The notes below the pieces were generated by a model. It was not told the DNA's origin and did no database searches. It was given only the letters and a program-made list of their open reading frames with translations. Of a stretch of DNA of 64,000 bases, positions 32,509-43,774 are shown piece by piece. Source of the stretch: Adenophora triphylla var. japonica (taxonomy: Eukaryota > Streptophyta > Magnoliopsida > Asterales > Campanulaceae). Numbering within the stretch: the first letter of the stretch is position 1; every line of letters begins with the position of its first letter. Where the stretch lies: assembly GCA_022495995.1 (NCBI GenBank), contig JAFEMH010007012.1:41228-105227 (forward strand), read 5' to 3'. Made by a program: the position numbers and the translations under genes.

Positions 32509-33821
32509 CTAATGAACTTCTTGATCCAAACCGCCTTTAGCCGCATCGGATGCCGCTATGTACTCGGCCTCGGCTTGTAGAATCAGCTGTGGTACTTTGC
32601 TTGGAACTCTTCCAACAAACCGCACCTCCGTTAAGCATAAACACAAACCCCGATTGCGACTTAAAGTCATCTTTGTCGGTTTGGAAGCTAGCATCTGTGT
32701 AACCTTTTACAACAAGATCTTCTTCCATTCCTCCAAAACCAAGAACGCATCCTTAGTTCTTCGTAAGTACTTAAGGATGGTCTTGATCGCTATCCAATGG
32801 CTTTCGCCCGGATTAGATTGGTATCGACTCGTGGTGCTCAAAGCATACGAGACATCCGGTCTAGTGCATATCATGGCGTACATGATGGATCCAATTGCCG
32901 AAGCATACGGAATCGCATTCATTCTCTTTTGCTCATCAATAGTCTTAGGACATTGATTCTTGCTAAGAATTACACCATGACCTACTGGCAAGTTCCCTCT
33001 CTTAGAATTTTCCATCTTGAATCTTCTAAGGACCTTGTCAATATATGTACTTTGACTCAAACCAATCAACCTTCTAGATCTATCTCTATAGATCTTAATG
33101 CCAAGAATATAAGAGGCTTCACCCATATCTTTCATTGAAAAATACTTTCCTAACCAAGACTTGACACAAGTGTGAATGTCATTTCCAATGATTAAGATAT
33201 CATCGACATGTAGTATTAGAAAAAGCACTTTGCTCCCACGGATTTTCTTGTATACACAAGGTTCATCTTCGTTCTTGATGAAGCCAAACTCTTTGACCGA
33301 TTCATCAAAACGTAGATTCCAACTCCTAGAAGCTTGCTTTAATCCATATATGGACCTTTGCAACTTGCACACTTTATTAGAATTCTTTGGATCGACAAAA
33401 CCTTCGGGTTGTATCATATACACATCCTCAAGTAACTTCCCATTTAGAAAAGCTGTTTTGACATCCATTTGCCATATCTCATAGTCATAATATGCGGCTA
33501 TGGCAATCAGAATTCTAATAGACTTAAGCATCGCAACAGCGAAAAGGTTTCATCATAGTCAATACCATGAGTTTGCCTATATCCCTTTGCTACAAGCCTA
33601 GCTTTGTAAGTATGCACCTTCCCATCCATGTCGGTCTTTTTCTTGAAAACCCACTTGCACCCTATGGTTTTTACACCTTCGGGTGGATCAATCAAGTTCC
33701 AAACTTGATTATCATCCATGGATTGGATTTCGGACTTCATGGCTCCAAGCCATTTTTCCGAATCCGGAGCGGACATCGCCTCTTGATAGGAAGTCGGTTC
33801 GTCATTCTCAATGACTTCCAC
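32509..33821 (-). pseudogene. Copia-C reverse transcriptase and RNase H
   Basis: RT begins about 33720 (KSEIQSMDDNQVWNLID; GCKWVFKKKTD), then KARLVAKGYRQ, WQMDVKTAFLNG and YGLKQASRSWN. The active-site motif reads LILHVDDILIIG, with His where Tyr is usual in YVDD, as in some copia lineages. RNase H has YTDASFQTD and AVCWKSSKQS, then a frameshift near 32600 before AEYIAASDAAKGG. Frames also change near 33530 and 32720. RT copies the element RNA and RH removes it, but this copy cannot encode an intact enzyme. Confidence 0.88.
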
Positions 33822-34070
33822 TTCATTACTTTCCGATACAAGAAATCCATATCTCTCGGGCTCGGATCGTAACCTATCGATCGACGACGGACTTGAGTAT
33901 CTTGAACCGGTTCCACAACTCCTTGTGAACTTGGTTCCGTCTCTACCCTTGGCTCAATGTTGTCTTCGGGTTCTTGAACTTCTTCAAGATCAATTTTACT
34001 CCCACTAGTTCCCTTATTGAGAAACTGTTTCTCAAGAAAGGTACCATATTGAGCAACAAACACTTTGTTC

Positions 34071-35361
34071 TCAAAGTGCGGTTGTAAAATTGATATCCTT
34101 TCGTTTCCTTAGGATAACCCACGAAGACACATTTGTCGATTTTGGTTCTAGCTTATCTGAGACAAGTCTCTTTACATAAGCATCGCAACCCCAAATCTTC
34201 ATGAAAGAAATATTCGGTTTCTTTCCCCACCACATCTCATATGGTGATTTAGGAGCCGATTTAGTAGGGACTCGTTTAGTGTGAAAGTCATAGCCTCTAA
34301 TGCATGTCCCCAAAAGGATATAGGAAGGTCAACTTGACTCATCATCGATCGAACCATGTCTAACAAGGTTCTATTTCTCCTCTCCGACACCCCATTCCAT
34401 TGTGGTGTCGCAGTGGAGATAACTCAAACGATTCCACGCTTTTGAGATGATGGTCAAATTCTTGACTCAAATATTCGCCACCTCGATCGGATCGAAGTGC
34501 TTTAATTGTCTTGCCAAGTTGATTTTGTACTTCATTTTGAAATATTCGAAATATCTCAAACGCTTCACTTTTGTGCTTCATCAGATAGACGTAGCCATAT
34601 CTAGATAAGTCATCGGTGAACGTAATGAAGTACCGAAATCCGCCCTAGCAATGCTGCTCATTGGTCCACATACATCGGTATGTATTAGACCCAATAAGTC
34701 ACTAGCCCTTTCACTACTCTTAGTGTAAGGTGGTTTGGTCATTTTTCCCAATAAACAAGATTCGCAAACATCATATGATTCATAATTACATGAGTCTAAG
34801 TATCCATCTTTATGGAGTTTAGAAATGCGTTTCTCATTTATGTGACCAAGCCGGCAATGCCACATGAATGTGTTGTTCACATCATTTGGTTTGGATTTCT
34901 TACTCACATTATAAATATTTTCAATATTATTTTCTTTCTCAACATTTAGGACATAAAGGCCATTAAATGAGTTTGCAATACCATAAAGCATATCATTTAA
35001 ATAGATAGATAACTTATTATTCGCAATAATAAAGTTAAATCCTTCTTTGTCCAAATAAGAAACTGAAATAATATTTCTACTCAAATCCGAACATAATAAC
35101 AATTGTTCAAAACAAGTATTAGTCCACTAGGTAAAGTGACTTCATAAGTCCCTACGGCTAATGCAAAGCAACACTTGCTCCATTCCCTACACGTAGGTCT
35201 ACTTCACCTTGTTTGAGTAGCCTTCTATCTTTTAGTCCTTGCACATTTAGACAAATGTGGGATCCACATCCAACATCACATACCCAAGAGCTAGAAGTAG
35301 AAAGGAGAATATCTATAACATAGATATTTGAATTAGTAGCAATCATATTGCCCTTCTTCAT
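34071..35361 (-). pseudogene. Copia-C protease remnant, GAG-pre-integrase and integrase
   Basis: The protease region reads WVCDVGCGSHICLN: the usual active-site D-T/S-G is now DVG. The GAG-pre-integrase zinc motif follows (HCRLGHINEKRIS ... CESCLLGK) and IHTDVCGPM gives the first integrase Asp. [13 protein letters not shown] carries the second. A frameshift near 34400 precedes ERRNRTLLDMVRSM with the Glu. IWGCDAYVKRLVSDK ends the core. Part of the integrase between 34620 and 34580 is lost or frame-shifted. The IN-RT linker continues to 33821. Confidence 0.82.
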
Positions 35362-35364
35362 ACC

Positions 35365-35556
35365 TTCCTTATTAGCCTTGCAGCTTTGCTTCCAATGATC
35401 AATCTCATTGTCATGGAAGTAAACCGCATCCTTTGAGACCTTTTGGGTTTAGTCTCATTGGCAATGGCAACCTTTGCCTTAGGCTTAGCAACACTTGCTT
35501 TACCTTTGCCCTTTTCAATGACGGATCGCAAAGGACAGAGTTTTGTTTAATGCCAT
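35365..35556 (-). pseudogene. Copia-C gag remnant: start and degenerate zinc knuckle only
   Basis: A minus-strand ATG at 35556 gives MALNKTLSFAIRH, like a copia gag start, then a stop. Next comes a Lys/Ala-rich stretch (VAKPKAKVAIANETKPK) typical of the linker before the zinc knuckle, and VYFHDNEIDHWKQSC, in which the first two Cys of the CCHC knuckle are replaced. Some 250 codons of capsid sequence expected between these parts are missing. It is inferred to be an internal gag deletion. Confidence 0.55.
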
Positions 35557-36390
35557 TTGATCTACAATAAGATATGCAACATATGAACACATATAAGTAT
35601 CCAACACATTTATCATTCAAGAGACAAATATAGTATTTCACAAATACTCCCACTAAATTATACACCTTCAAATACAAGCATGTATCATATAATTATAATG
35701 GGCTAAGATCCATATTTCACTTCAATTTTGGTTTAACCGAGTCAATGCCCAAAATTAAGTTATTTAGGTAGATAACATTTATCAATCACATCATATGTGA
35801 CTCTTAGATCCTTTATGAGATTTTAGACATCATATGTCAAAACATGTTTTAATCTCATCTTATGCCTTGGGTCAAAACTCTTTTGAAAGCACCAATTAAG
35901 TCTAACCAATTTCAAACGTATGAGATACATAGAACGATGCACCCAACTGAGTTGAAACCGCATCAACCCTTATCTCATCTTGCTCCATACTAGAATAGAA
36001 TGATGTACCCAATCGAGTCGAAACTACATCAACCTATCCCAATACTTCTCAAGTGTTTTACTTTCGGGGTGGCATAAAACTTAATCATTAAATGAAGGTT
36101 CTTTAAAATAGATTATAAGCATATCAATAAAGATAACTGTAAAGTACACTGTAAGTTCCCAGAAACCGGTGAGCCACAAGGACTACTTAAGTACCCAATC
36201 CTTAGACGAACTCTCCTAGACATGTACAACTACAATATCAGTTTGATTGCAACATAATTCTATTTGTAAAGCCGACTTGTTTCATAAACAATCAGACACT
36301 AACTTGTTTCTCATAAACAATTAGTAAACCATAATTCAATGTTCAAAACATTCTAGAATTATAACAGTTCTTCATGCAATGCAATAATTA

Positions 36391-36620
36391 ATAAAACACT
36401 TTTTAAACAATTAAGCAAGCATAAGAACACTTAATAATCATGCAACACAACAATTAATTAAACATCTTTTAATTAATTAAGCGAGCATAAGAACATATAA
36501 TAATCATGCAACGCAACAATTAAATAAACATCTTTTAATTAATTAAGCGAGCATAAGAACATATAATAATCATGCAACGCAACAATTAAATAAACATCTT
36601 TTAATTAATTAAGCAAACAT
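36391..36620. repeat. 66-bp tandem repeat, about three units
   Basis: GCGAGCATAAGAACATATAA at 36481 and 36547 (period 66) with ACATCTTTTAATTAATTAAG between. The outer units are diverged. Confidence 0.85.
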
Positions 36621-37023
36621 AATTATTATACAATTCTAGCATAGATTTATAAACAGATTTGTTTCTCATAAACAATTAGATTCCTTCAAATTTTGCGTAA
36701 ACTGACTTGTTTCTCATAAACAATCAGAAAACCAAAATTTAATGTTTCAACTAAACATTTAGGAATTCTCAATTCAATGTTTCAACTAAACATCTAATAA
36801 AATTCTTAACACTTAAGAACAAATAATTCATGCATCGCAATAATTAATAAAAACACATTTAAATTAATTAAGCATACATAAATAATGAATTAATCTAGTA
36901 TAGACCTATAAACTTAATTTCCAGAAATTTATAGCATCCAGATTAATACATAAAACATCTCGTATTATTAACATAATCATAGATTAGCGTAAAATTTAAA
37001 CAAACTGATCTCGCCAGATCCGG

Positions 37024-37137
37024 CTTATTATGTCGCGTGACATAATCAGCCGATGGCTAGTTATGTCACGCGACATAACCGGCCGATAACCGTATTTCCT
37101 CAAGTGGCCTATTATGTCGCACGACATAGGTGGCCAG
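37024..37137. promoter_or_regulatory. Three leader palindromes of Copia-C
   Basis: Three imperfect 30-bp palindromes bounded by GGC/GCC share the core TTATGTCGCGTGACATAA (37029-37046), TTATGTCACGCGACATAA (37063-37080) and TTATGTCGCACGACATAG (37111-37128). They lie in the transcribed leader just downstream of the PBS (minus sense) and match the LTR palindromes. Confidence 0.8.
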
Positions 37138-37363
37138 TCACAGATTTCCAGATTTCAATCAATTCGCATTATATGCAATTAAATCCTATAAACAACCTTT
37201 TAACAGATTTAATTCAACATAATCGAAACCGATTTAACATAGATTAGCAAATTGTTTCACATAAACAATTAAATCTAATTCATACAAGGCAAGCCTAGAA
37301 CATTTATAAACAATTTATAACGACTTTCTAGCATGCCAATTCGAATCTAACCATACGAACGGG

Positions 37364-37375
37364 GCTCTGATACCA
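37364..37375 (-). promoter_or_regulatory. Copia-C primer-binding site
   Basis: The minus strand reads TGGTATCAGAGC one base after the 5' LTR end, complementary to initiator tRNA-Met. Confidence 0.93.
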
Positions 37376-37376
37376 C

Positions 37377-38855
37377 TGATGGGTTTCAAGGATCCATGCG
37401 CAGCCGGAATTTTAGCATTAATAACTTAAAACCCATGAGCCTAGGATCCGTTCTATACGATTAAATTGAATTCCTACGAGATAGATTTACCAACCTTAAT
37501 CGCTTTCCGGTTTTGATCTATCGAACGTATAATTATGTGATTCGTAATCACAAACTTTGATCTTCAAATCTTCGAATCTTCAACTCCTTTGGATCTTCGT
37601 ATTTGAACTCTAGGCCTTTGATTTGTTTGAACAAATTAAGACCCTCTTTTGGTAATCCACACAAATATGAATGTCGAGAACGATTCTCGGATTGGGAATT
37701 GCTAGATTCCAAAAACTTATGGAAGAATATTGAGAGGACTTTTGATTGTGATTTTTATTGAAAAATTTCGGCTGGCTTTTAGGGTTGACAGCCCTCTCAT
37801 ATTTATACTACAATAGCATGAATATGTTTCCTAATCAAATTAGGAGAACAGGCTGTCACCCACGCCTGGTGGCTCAATATGTCGCGCGGTATACTTAGCC
37901 ACTGGCTAAGTATGTCGCACGACAAAGGTAGCCAGTTTCAGAGACTCTCAATCATTCTTCCTCTATTTTCAATCAAAAACATTCTAAATGTGTGTGACCC
38001 AATAGGATTGTATTATGTTGGCAATGAGTCCGATCACATCGACCCTCATAAGACATAAGCGGACTCTAGCAAGCCATTATGTCTACCCAAATAATACAAC
38101 ATAAGAGTTCATGCTTCCACAATAGTAATAATGTCACAATCCCTTTGTCACACGATGTCATATTGAACATAAGTCATGGTCAATATCAACTTACATTGTT
38201 CAATGCTTTCGATTCCGAATATGTTGATCAACCAAGTATCCATGATCTCTATCATGTTCCTTGAGTGTGGCCACACATTTCATCAACACTATTCTTACGA
38301 GGGGCCCAAGCCGACATCTCTCTTACGAGGGACAAATCCCATCTTGACTTATCATTCTTCCCTACATAAATCCCGCAATTCCAACATAGCCCTTATTGCT
38401 ACCCGGTTAAGGATAACTTTAGACTATATCTAACAACACGTTCATCAAGTTGAAGACAATGATAATCTCGTGTCTAAGGATTCTAATGACACTACTATTT
38501 TGAGATTTAATTATGACATTTTGACCATAACATAAATCTCAAACGGGTCAAGTCCAGTCACTTGTTCTCTAACAAGTACCCATAAATCCAATGTGCATCG
38601 CTATGCAAATAATCATCATATGATTATCCATTAGCATTTATACTAGTTATTTACAAGTTGTAATGTGCATTTTCATGCATATGATCATTTCCATGTTCAT
38701 CCATTACCAACTTTCACTAAATAACTAGGGACACAGATTAATATAATAAACATGCAAAACATATATTAATCAAAATAAAATTTCTCTTTTATTAATGAAA
38801 AAGACGATACATAAAGGTTTATAGAAACTATAAGCCTAGGGCACAAACACTAACA
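37377..38855 (-). repeat. Copia-C 5' LTR (right in the window)
   Basis: 1479 bp, about 99 percent identical to 30736-32213. Differences seen include single-base changes near 37418, 37600 and 38364 and a 2-bp deletion near 38210. The minus-strand TATA box is at 37800-37807. Confidence 0.95.
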
Positions 38856-38860
38856 GGAAC

Positions 38861-40470
38861 AAGGAGCCAGTTGATTACAGAGATATGGTTAGATATGTGT
38901 GTATGTCCTCCACATACTCTCAGGTAAAACACTCCTGTTTCGTTTCCTCTGTTGAACCAAAAAATGTGATTGAGGCCTTAAATGATAAATTCTGGATTCA
39001 AGCTATGCAAGAAGAGCTTGAACAATTTACCCGTAACGAGGTTTGGTGTTTAGTTCCACGTCCTTTAAATACTAACATTATTGGAACTAAATGGATTTAC
39101 AAAAACAAATCTGATGAATTGGGTAATATTGTTCGTAATAAAGCTCGTCTTGTGGCTCAAGGCTATACACAAGTGGAAGGAATCGACTTTGACGAGACCT
39201 TTGCACCTGTGGCTAGAATTGAGTCAATAAGACTTCTTCTTGCTATAGCCTGTTATCTCAAAATCACATTGCACCAAATGGATGTCAAAGCGGCTTTCTT
39301 GAATGGGTACTTAGATAAAGAGATCTATGTTGAGCAACCCAAAGGGTTTGAAGACCCATTCCACCCAGACCATGTATACAGACTTGATAAGGCCTTATAT
39401 GGCTTAAAACAAGCTCCTCGTGCATGGTATGGGCGTCTAACAAGCTTCCTTCTTGAATATGGATTTGTTAGAGGAGAAGCCGATAGGACATTATTTATTC
39501 TTAGGGAAAATAAAGAGCTTGTCATTGCTCAAATCTATGTTGATGACATAGTTTATGGTTCCACATCTAAAACATGTTTACAAAATTTTGTGGAAGCTAT
39601 GACATCTACATTTGAGATGAGCATGATAGGAGAACTTAATTATTTCCTAGGATTGCAGGTGAAACAATCGAATGATGGAATCTTCATCACTCAGAGCAAG
39701 TATGCTAAGAGTCTGGTGAAAAGATTTGGATTGGAGAGTGCCAAGAGCTCTAAAATACCTATGGGATCATCTCTTAAGGTAACCAAAGATCAGGCAGGGG
39801 AGGATGTTGACCCAACTCTGTATAGATCCATGATAGGTAGTCTTCTTTATCTTACCGCGCCGTCCCGATATAATGTTCAGCGTAGGTGTTTGTGCTAGAT
39901 ATCAATCTGCTCCTAAAATTTCTCACCTAAATGCTGTCAAGAAAATCATCAAATATGTGTCTGGGACAAGTGAATTGGGAATCTGGTTCACCAAAGACAC
40001 TAATACCAACTTAGTTGGTTTTAGTGACTCTGATTGGGCGGGGATATAGATGACAGAAAGAGTACTAGTGGGGGTTTTTTTTCTTGGGTAATAATCTAGT
40101 GTCATGGTACAGTCGCAAGCAAAACTGTGTTTCTCTCTCGACTGCTGAATCTGAATATGTGGCAGCAGGGAGTTGTTGTTCACAACTAATATGGTTAAAA
40201 CACATGCTTGATGACTATGGTCTTGATAGTAATATCTTGACCATGTATTGTGACAATCTGAGTGCTATAAATATCTCCAAAAACCCTGTACAACACTCAC
40301 GCACTAAGCACATTGATATCCGCCATCATTTTTTAAGAGATTTAGTAGAAAAGGAATTGATCCAAATAGAGCATATTGATACAAAACATCAACTTGCTGA
40401 TATTTTGACCAAAGCCTTGGACCATGAGAGATTTTCAAGTTTGAAAAAATCTCTTGGTCTATGTTTTCTA
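38861..40470 (+). pseudogene. SIRE-A pol, second part: reverse transcriptase and RNase H
   Basis: It resumes the reading frame cut by Copia-C. RT motifs are [51 protein letters not shown] and the active site IYVDDIVYG. The RT end has a frameshift near 39860 (LYLTAPSRY), and a second frame change lies near 40045 around DSDWAG. RNase H continues with STAESEYVAAGSCCSQ, YCDNLSAINISKNP, TKHIDIRHHFLRD and KHQLADILTKAL, stopping at about 40471. Only two visible frame errors separate this copy from an open RT-RH. Confidence 0.88.
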
Positions 40471-40473
40471 TAA

Positions 40474-41529
40474 ATCTGTTAGTGTTGCCGTCAGTGTTAC
40501 CAACACTGTCAGCAACACTTTGTATGAGTTGTATATTATCTTTAAAAAAAAAAAAAATATAGCTAGTTTAATCCCAAATGAGGGGCATTTACTGACCTTT
40601 TTGTTCTAGTATGTGTACATTCTTAAGGTTAACATTTTTAAAATACCCCTTTGTGCTAAAAAGTGACAAAGTCACTCATATTGTTGTTGATATTTTAAAA
40701 AAAAAAGGGCAAAGCTTGTGAAAATTCCCAAAGGGAATATAATGTAGTGTTTTATACTAAGTATTAGGGACATGGAGCTCGCTACTACAGTGTACCCTAC
40801 TTGAAAGGTATAAAACTTACTAATTGTAGCTTTACACTTTAATAAAAAACTCGGGGCACGGAGCTCGCTACTACGATGCTTCCTTGTAAATAAATAAAGT
40901 GTAAAGTGTGCTTAAAAATTGCCTAAGAAAGTATAGTTATATATGTTAAAAAATATCAAGGGGATTTTATTTAAAAATGTTGCCTTGTGTGTCACGCAAC
41001 ATTGCTAGTAACACATTAGTAGATGCTACATTAATTTTTTATTTTCTTATTTTTGTTTTTGTTAATTAAATTTTAAATCTCCAAAAGTCTATTTGCTTAT
41101 ATTTAGAGTTTGTGAAATTTAAAAGGTTTTTAGCAAAAATTTTTATTTTTGTCAATCTAAGTGTAATTTTGTAATATCTATTTTTTAAAATTCATCTCTT
41201 TGAATTTTGAAAAACACAATTTTATGGATATTACTAAAATTATGTTTAGTTATTATTAAAAATTATAAAAATTAAAAAAAAAAATTAAAAAAAAAAAAAA
41301 AAGGGGATTTTTTTAAAAAAATGTCGGATAACACTTGAGTTTGTTAGGATTTTTAGAGATAATTGGAGGATTAATTAATTTGACCTTGTCAAATCAATTA
41401 ACTCCCTCCACTATTCACTCATTAAAACCCACTCCTAAACCCTCTCTCTCTCACCGTGCTCTCTCTCTCTCTCTAGGCGGAAAGAAGAAACCCTTCCCCT
41501 GCTCCTTCTTCGTCGTTCTTCAATCCTCC
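40474..41529 (+). other. SIRE-A post-pol spacer with conserved GGAGCTCG units
   Basis: Non-coding. It begins with an AGTGTTGCC cassette (40484-40520). Then AGGGACATGGAGCTCGCTAC (40768) and CGGGGCACGGAGCTCGCTAC (40853) form a diverged direct pair also kept in SIRE-B. The rest is AT-rich with poly(A) at about 41275-41300, then TC-rich sequence before the env-like ATG. Confidence 0.7.
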
Positions 41530-43424
41530 ATGGCAAGCACCAAAAATTCACCCCAAATTTCATCACCCATGGAAATTTCGCCTCTAGCTCCCTCTAGTGT
41601 TGCCTCAAATGTCGCCGTTCCAATGGAGATATCCCCGCGACACTTTCGGTCACACCCTCAACCTCACCCTCATTAGACATTATTGTCTATGATCCTTCCA
41701 AAATTCCCATTCCTATTAATCTTCCGTAAGCTACCCCTCCATAGAGCTCACCTTCGCCCCTCAAAAGAAGACCAAGAAGAGAAAGGCGGTTGATGCCTCT
41801 TCGTCTTTTAGGGGTGGAGTGCGTAGACAATCTGAGAGGATCAAAACCTTGTTCAGGTCCAAGATTCCTTCCAACACGGCTGATGATCCAGTAAATGTGG
41901 AGGATAGCTCGAGTTCTTCTCTCAACATTTCGTCCGAGGAAGGTTCGGACCCAGCTTTTAAAGAGACAAAGGAGCCCTCATCATCTTCGATGAGGATGAA
42001 GAAGCTTGGTTGGAAGATGAGGAAACTCTTGCGAAGCCCACCCAAAATGAAGAAGAAACAGAAAATTTCATCAAGTGTCGCCCCAAGTGTTGCCGATGAA
42101 ATGGCAACACCTGAAGCAACACCTGCTGCCAAGACCAAAGCACAATCGAGTTCTCCTTCGTATTCTCCTATTTCCTGGCCTGAGGTACACTCTCCTAATC
42201 CCTCTCAGGATACAAAGTCAGATTATGAGTCCTTTGGATTTTATGAACGTCCTTTTCTTTCGGATGAATTTTATGGTGAAACAAATTTAGATAAGTTTGT
42301 TGAAGATTCTGAGAAGAAAATTCTGAATGAAAAGAATATGTATGTGACTCAATTCAAGGAGTTAGGTGTGTATCAGTTTTTGGAGGATAGGATGTTTTTG
42401 CCTACGGTGACTAAAGTGTCATCGTACATTGAAAGTGTGGTTAGGAATTTCTATGCTCATCTTAGGGATAATATTGATGATAGGAATACCCCTCATTATG
42501 GAAAGATTTTTGTTAGGGGCAATATCTATGATTTTAATCCCTTGATCATCAACAAGGCATTCGGCCTCCCTAATGTCGAAGATGAGAGTTTGGAATATGA
42601 TCCTAATGCCTTAGCCACCTTTTTAACTCGGAGGGAGAATCACCATTTGGTCTGATCACTTTAGGTCTACCCATCTCACTTCTTTGTTTAGCGTGCTCCA
42701 CAAGATTTGTATAACAAATTGGCTTCCTACGGCAAACGAGAACACGGTCACTTTTGAGCAAGCTAATTTGTTGTACAAACTAGGCAAGAAACAAAGAGTT
42801 AACTTTGGGAGACTTGTATTTGCTCACCTTGCTGCATGGGCTAAGAAGAAAAAGACCTCCTCCTTCATTTTTCCTTCCCTTATTTTCCAAGTCCTAATGT
42901 ACCAAAACCTTAAGCCTTGGAATGGTGATAATATCTCTGAAAAGCCTGTTTATTACTGAATTACCAAACACTTTATCGAAGGTGATAGGCACAGGGATTT
43001 ACCTTGGGTTTTGGTTACAAATGCTCCTCCCGTTATCGCCCCGCTACCAAGTGTCGCCCCAAGTGTCGCTCCCGAAACCGGCAACACTTCCGGCAACACC
43101 GCTCCCGTAATGGTTGATGCCGCTATGGTACTTAATTTTTTCAATAGTCAGTCAAGCACATTGACTCGCAATTCAGGGGTGGTTGGACATGCGCACCGAC
43201 ATGATGAAAATGGTGGATTTAATTTCTTCCAAAATAGGGAGATAAGCCACCAAGGTGTGATGATGATGATGGAGCTGGAAATGGTGCTGGGCCAAGTGGG
43301 ACAGCAGAGGGAGGTGAAGGAGCTGGAAATGCAGTTTAAAGATGGTTGGTTTGAATGGTGGTTGATTTTGGTGGTTTGGAACAAAAACAATTTTATTTGT
43401 TTTATTTTGGTTTGTAATGCTTAA
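41530..43424 (+). pseudogene. SIRE-A env-like third ORF with frameshifts
   Basis: The start is MASTKNSPQISSPMEISP at 41530, and the frame changes near 41650. The main block 41819-42655 has a Ser/Glu-rich N-terminus, the cassette-encoded SVAPSVADEMATPEATP, and a conserved-looking module with FKELGVYQFLEDRM, VRNFYAHLRDN and FVRGNIYDFNPLIINKAFGL. The module resembles the putative plant transposon protein domain (PF20167-like, from memory). A further frame continues at 42684-42959 (NWLPTANENTVTFEQANLLY). Another cassette lies at 43040-43105 before a Gly/Met-rich end. Sireviruses often carry an extra ORF here called env-like, but I see no signal peptide or clear membrane helix, so an envelope role is unsupported. 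Confidence 0.6.
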
Positions 43425-43562
43425 ACAAATTTTATTTCGTTTATTTTTTTCTTTGTTTCGGCTGGAATTTTCTTCAAACTTGGATGGATGTTTTTTGTTG
43501 AATGATGGAATGGTTGGTTTAAGATTTTAATAATTATTTTGGTTAGTTATTAATTTCGTATT

Positions 43563-43572
43563 AAGGGGGAGA
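43563..43572 (+). promoter_or_regulatory. Upstream polypurine tract of SIRE-A
   Basis: AAGGGGGAGA about 200 bp before the 3' LTR, a second PPT-like tract. Multiple PPTs are described for Sireviruses. Confidence 0.6.
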
Positions 43573-43765
43573 TTTTTGTAAAGATTTTGATACTTCATTT
43601 GCTTAATGGTTGATGTTTTGGATTGAAAAATATTTCAAAACATTGCCTGAAGGTTTATGTTGCCGCTATCAAAATCTCGTGGCATTTTCTGGTTTTAGTT
43701 AAGTTTGACTAACTGTTTTTGAAAAGATCATCACATTGGTATTTTGTGAAGAAATCAGTAACTAT

Positions 43766-43774
43766 GGGGGAGAT
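43766..43774 (+). promoter_or_regulatory. SIRE-A polypurine tract
   Basis: GGGGGAGAT immediately before the 3' LTR start TGTTAATG. Confidence 0.85.

Larger units (their letters stand above)
35557..37363 (-). other. Copia-C long AT-rich leader without gag
   Basis: About 1.8 kb between PBS and gag remnant with no recognisable ORF on minus. It contains the 66-bp tandem repeat at 36391-36620 and three palindromes at 37024-37137. Confidence 0.7.
30736..38855 (-). mobile_element. Copia-C: nested Ty1/copia on the minus strand, TSD GGAAC
   Basis: LTRs lie at 37377-38855 (5' LTR in its own sense) and 30736-32213. GGAAC is duplicated at 30731-30735 and 38856-38860 and occurs once in the host SIRE-A reading frame. 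An iMet PBS is at 37364-37375 and a PPT beside 32214. About ten small differences between 1.48-kb LTRs indicate a very recent insertion, later than SIRE-A. gag is mostly deleted and pol has frameshifts, so the copy was probably moved in trans or decayed quickly. Confidence 0.95.
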
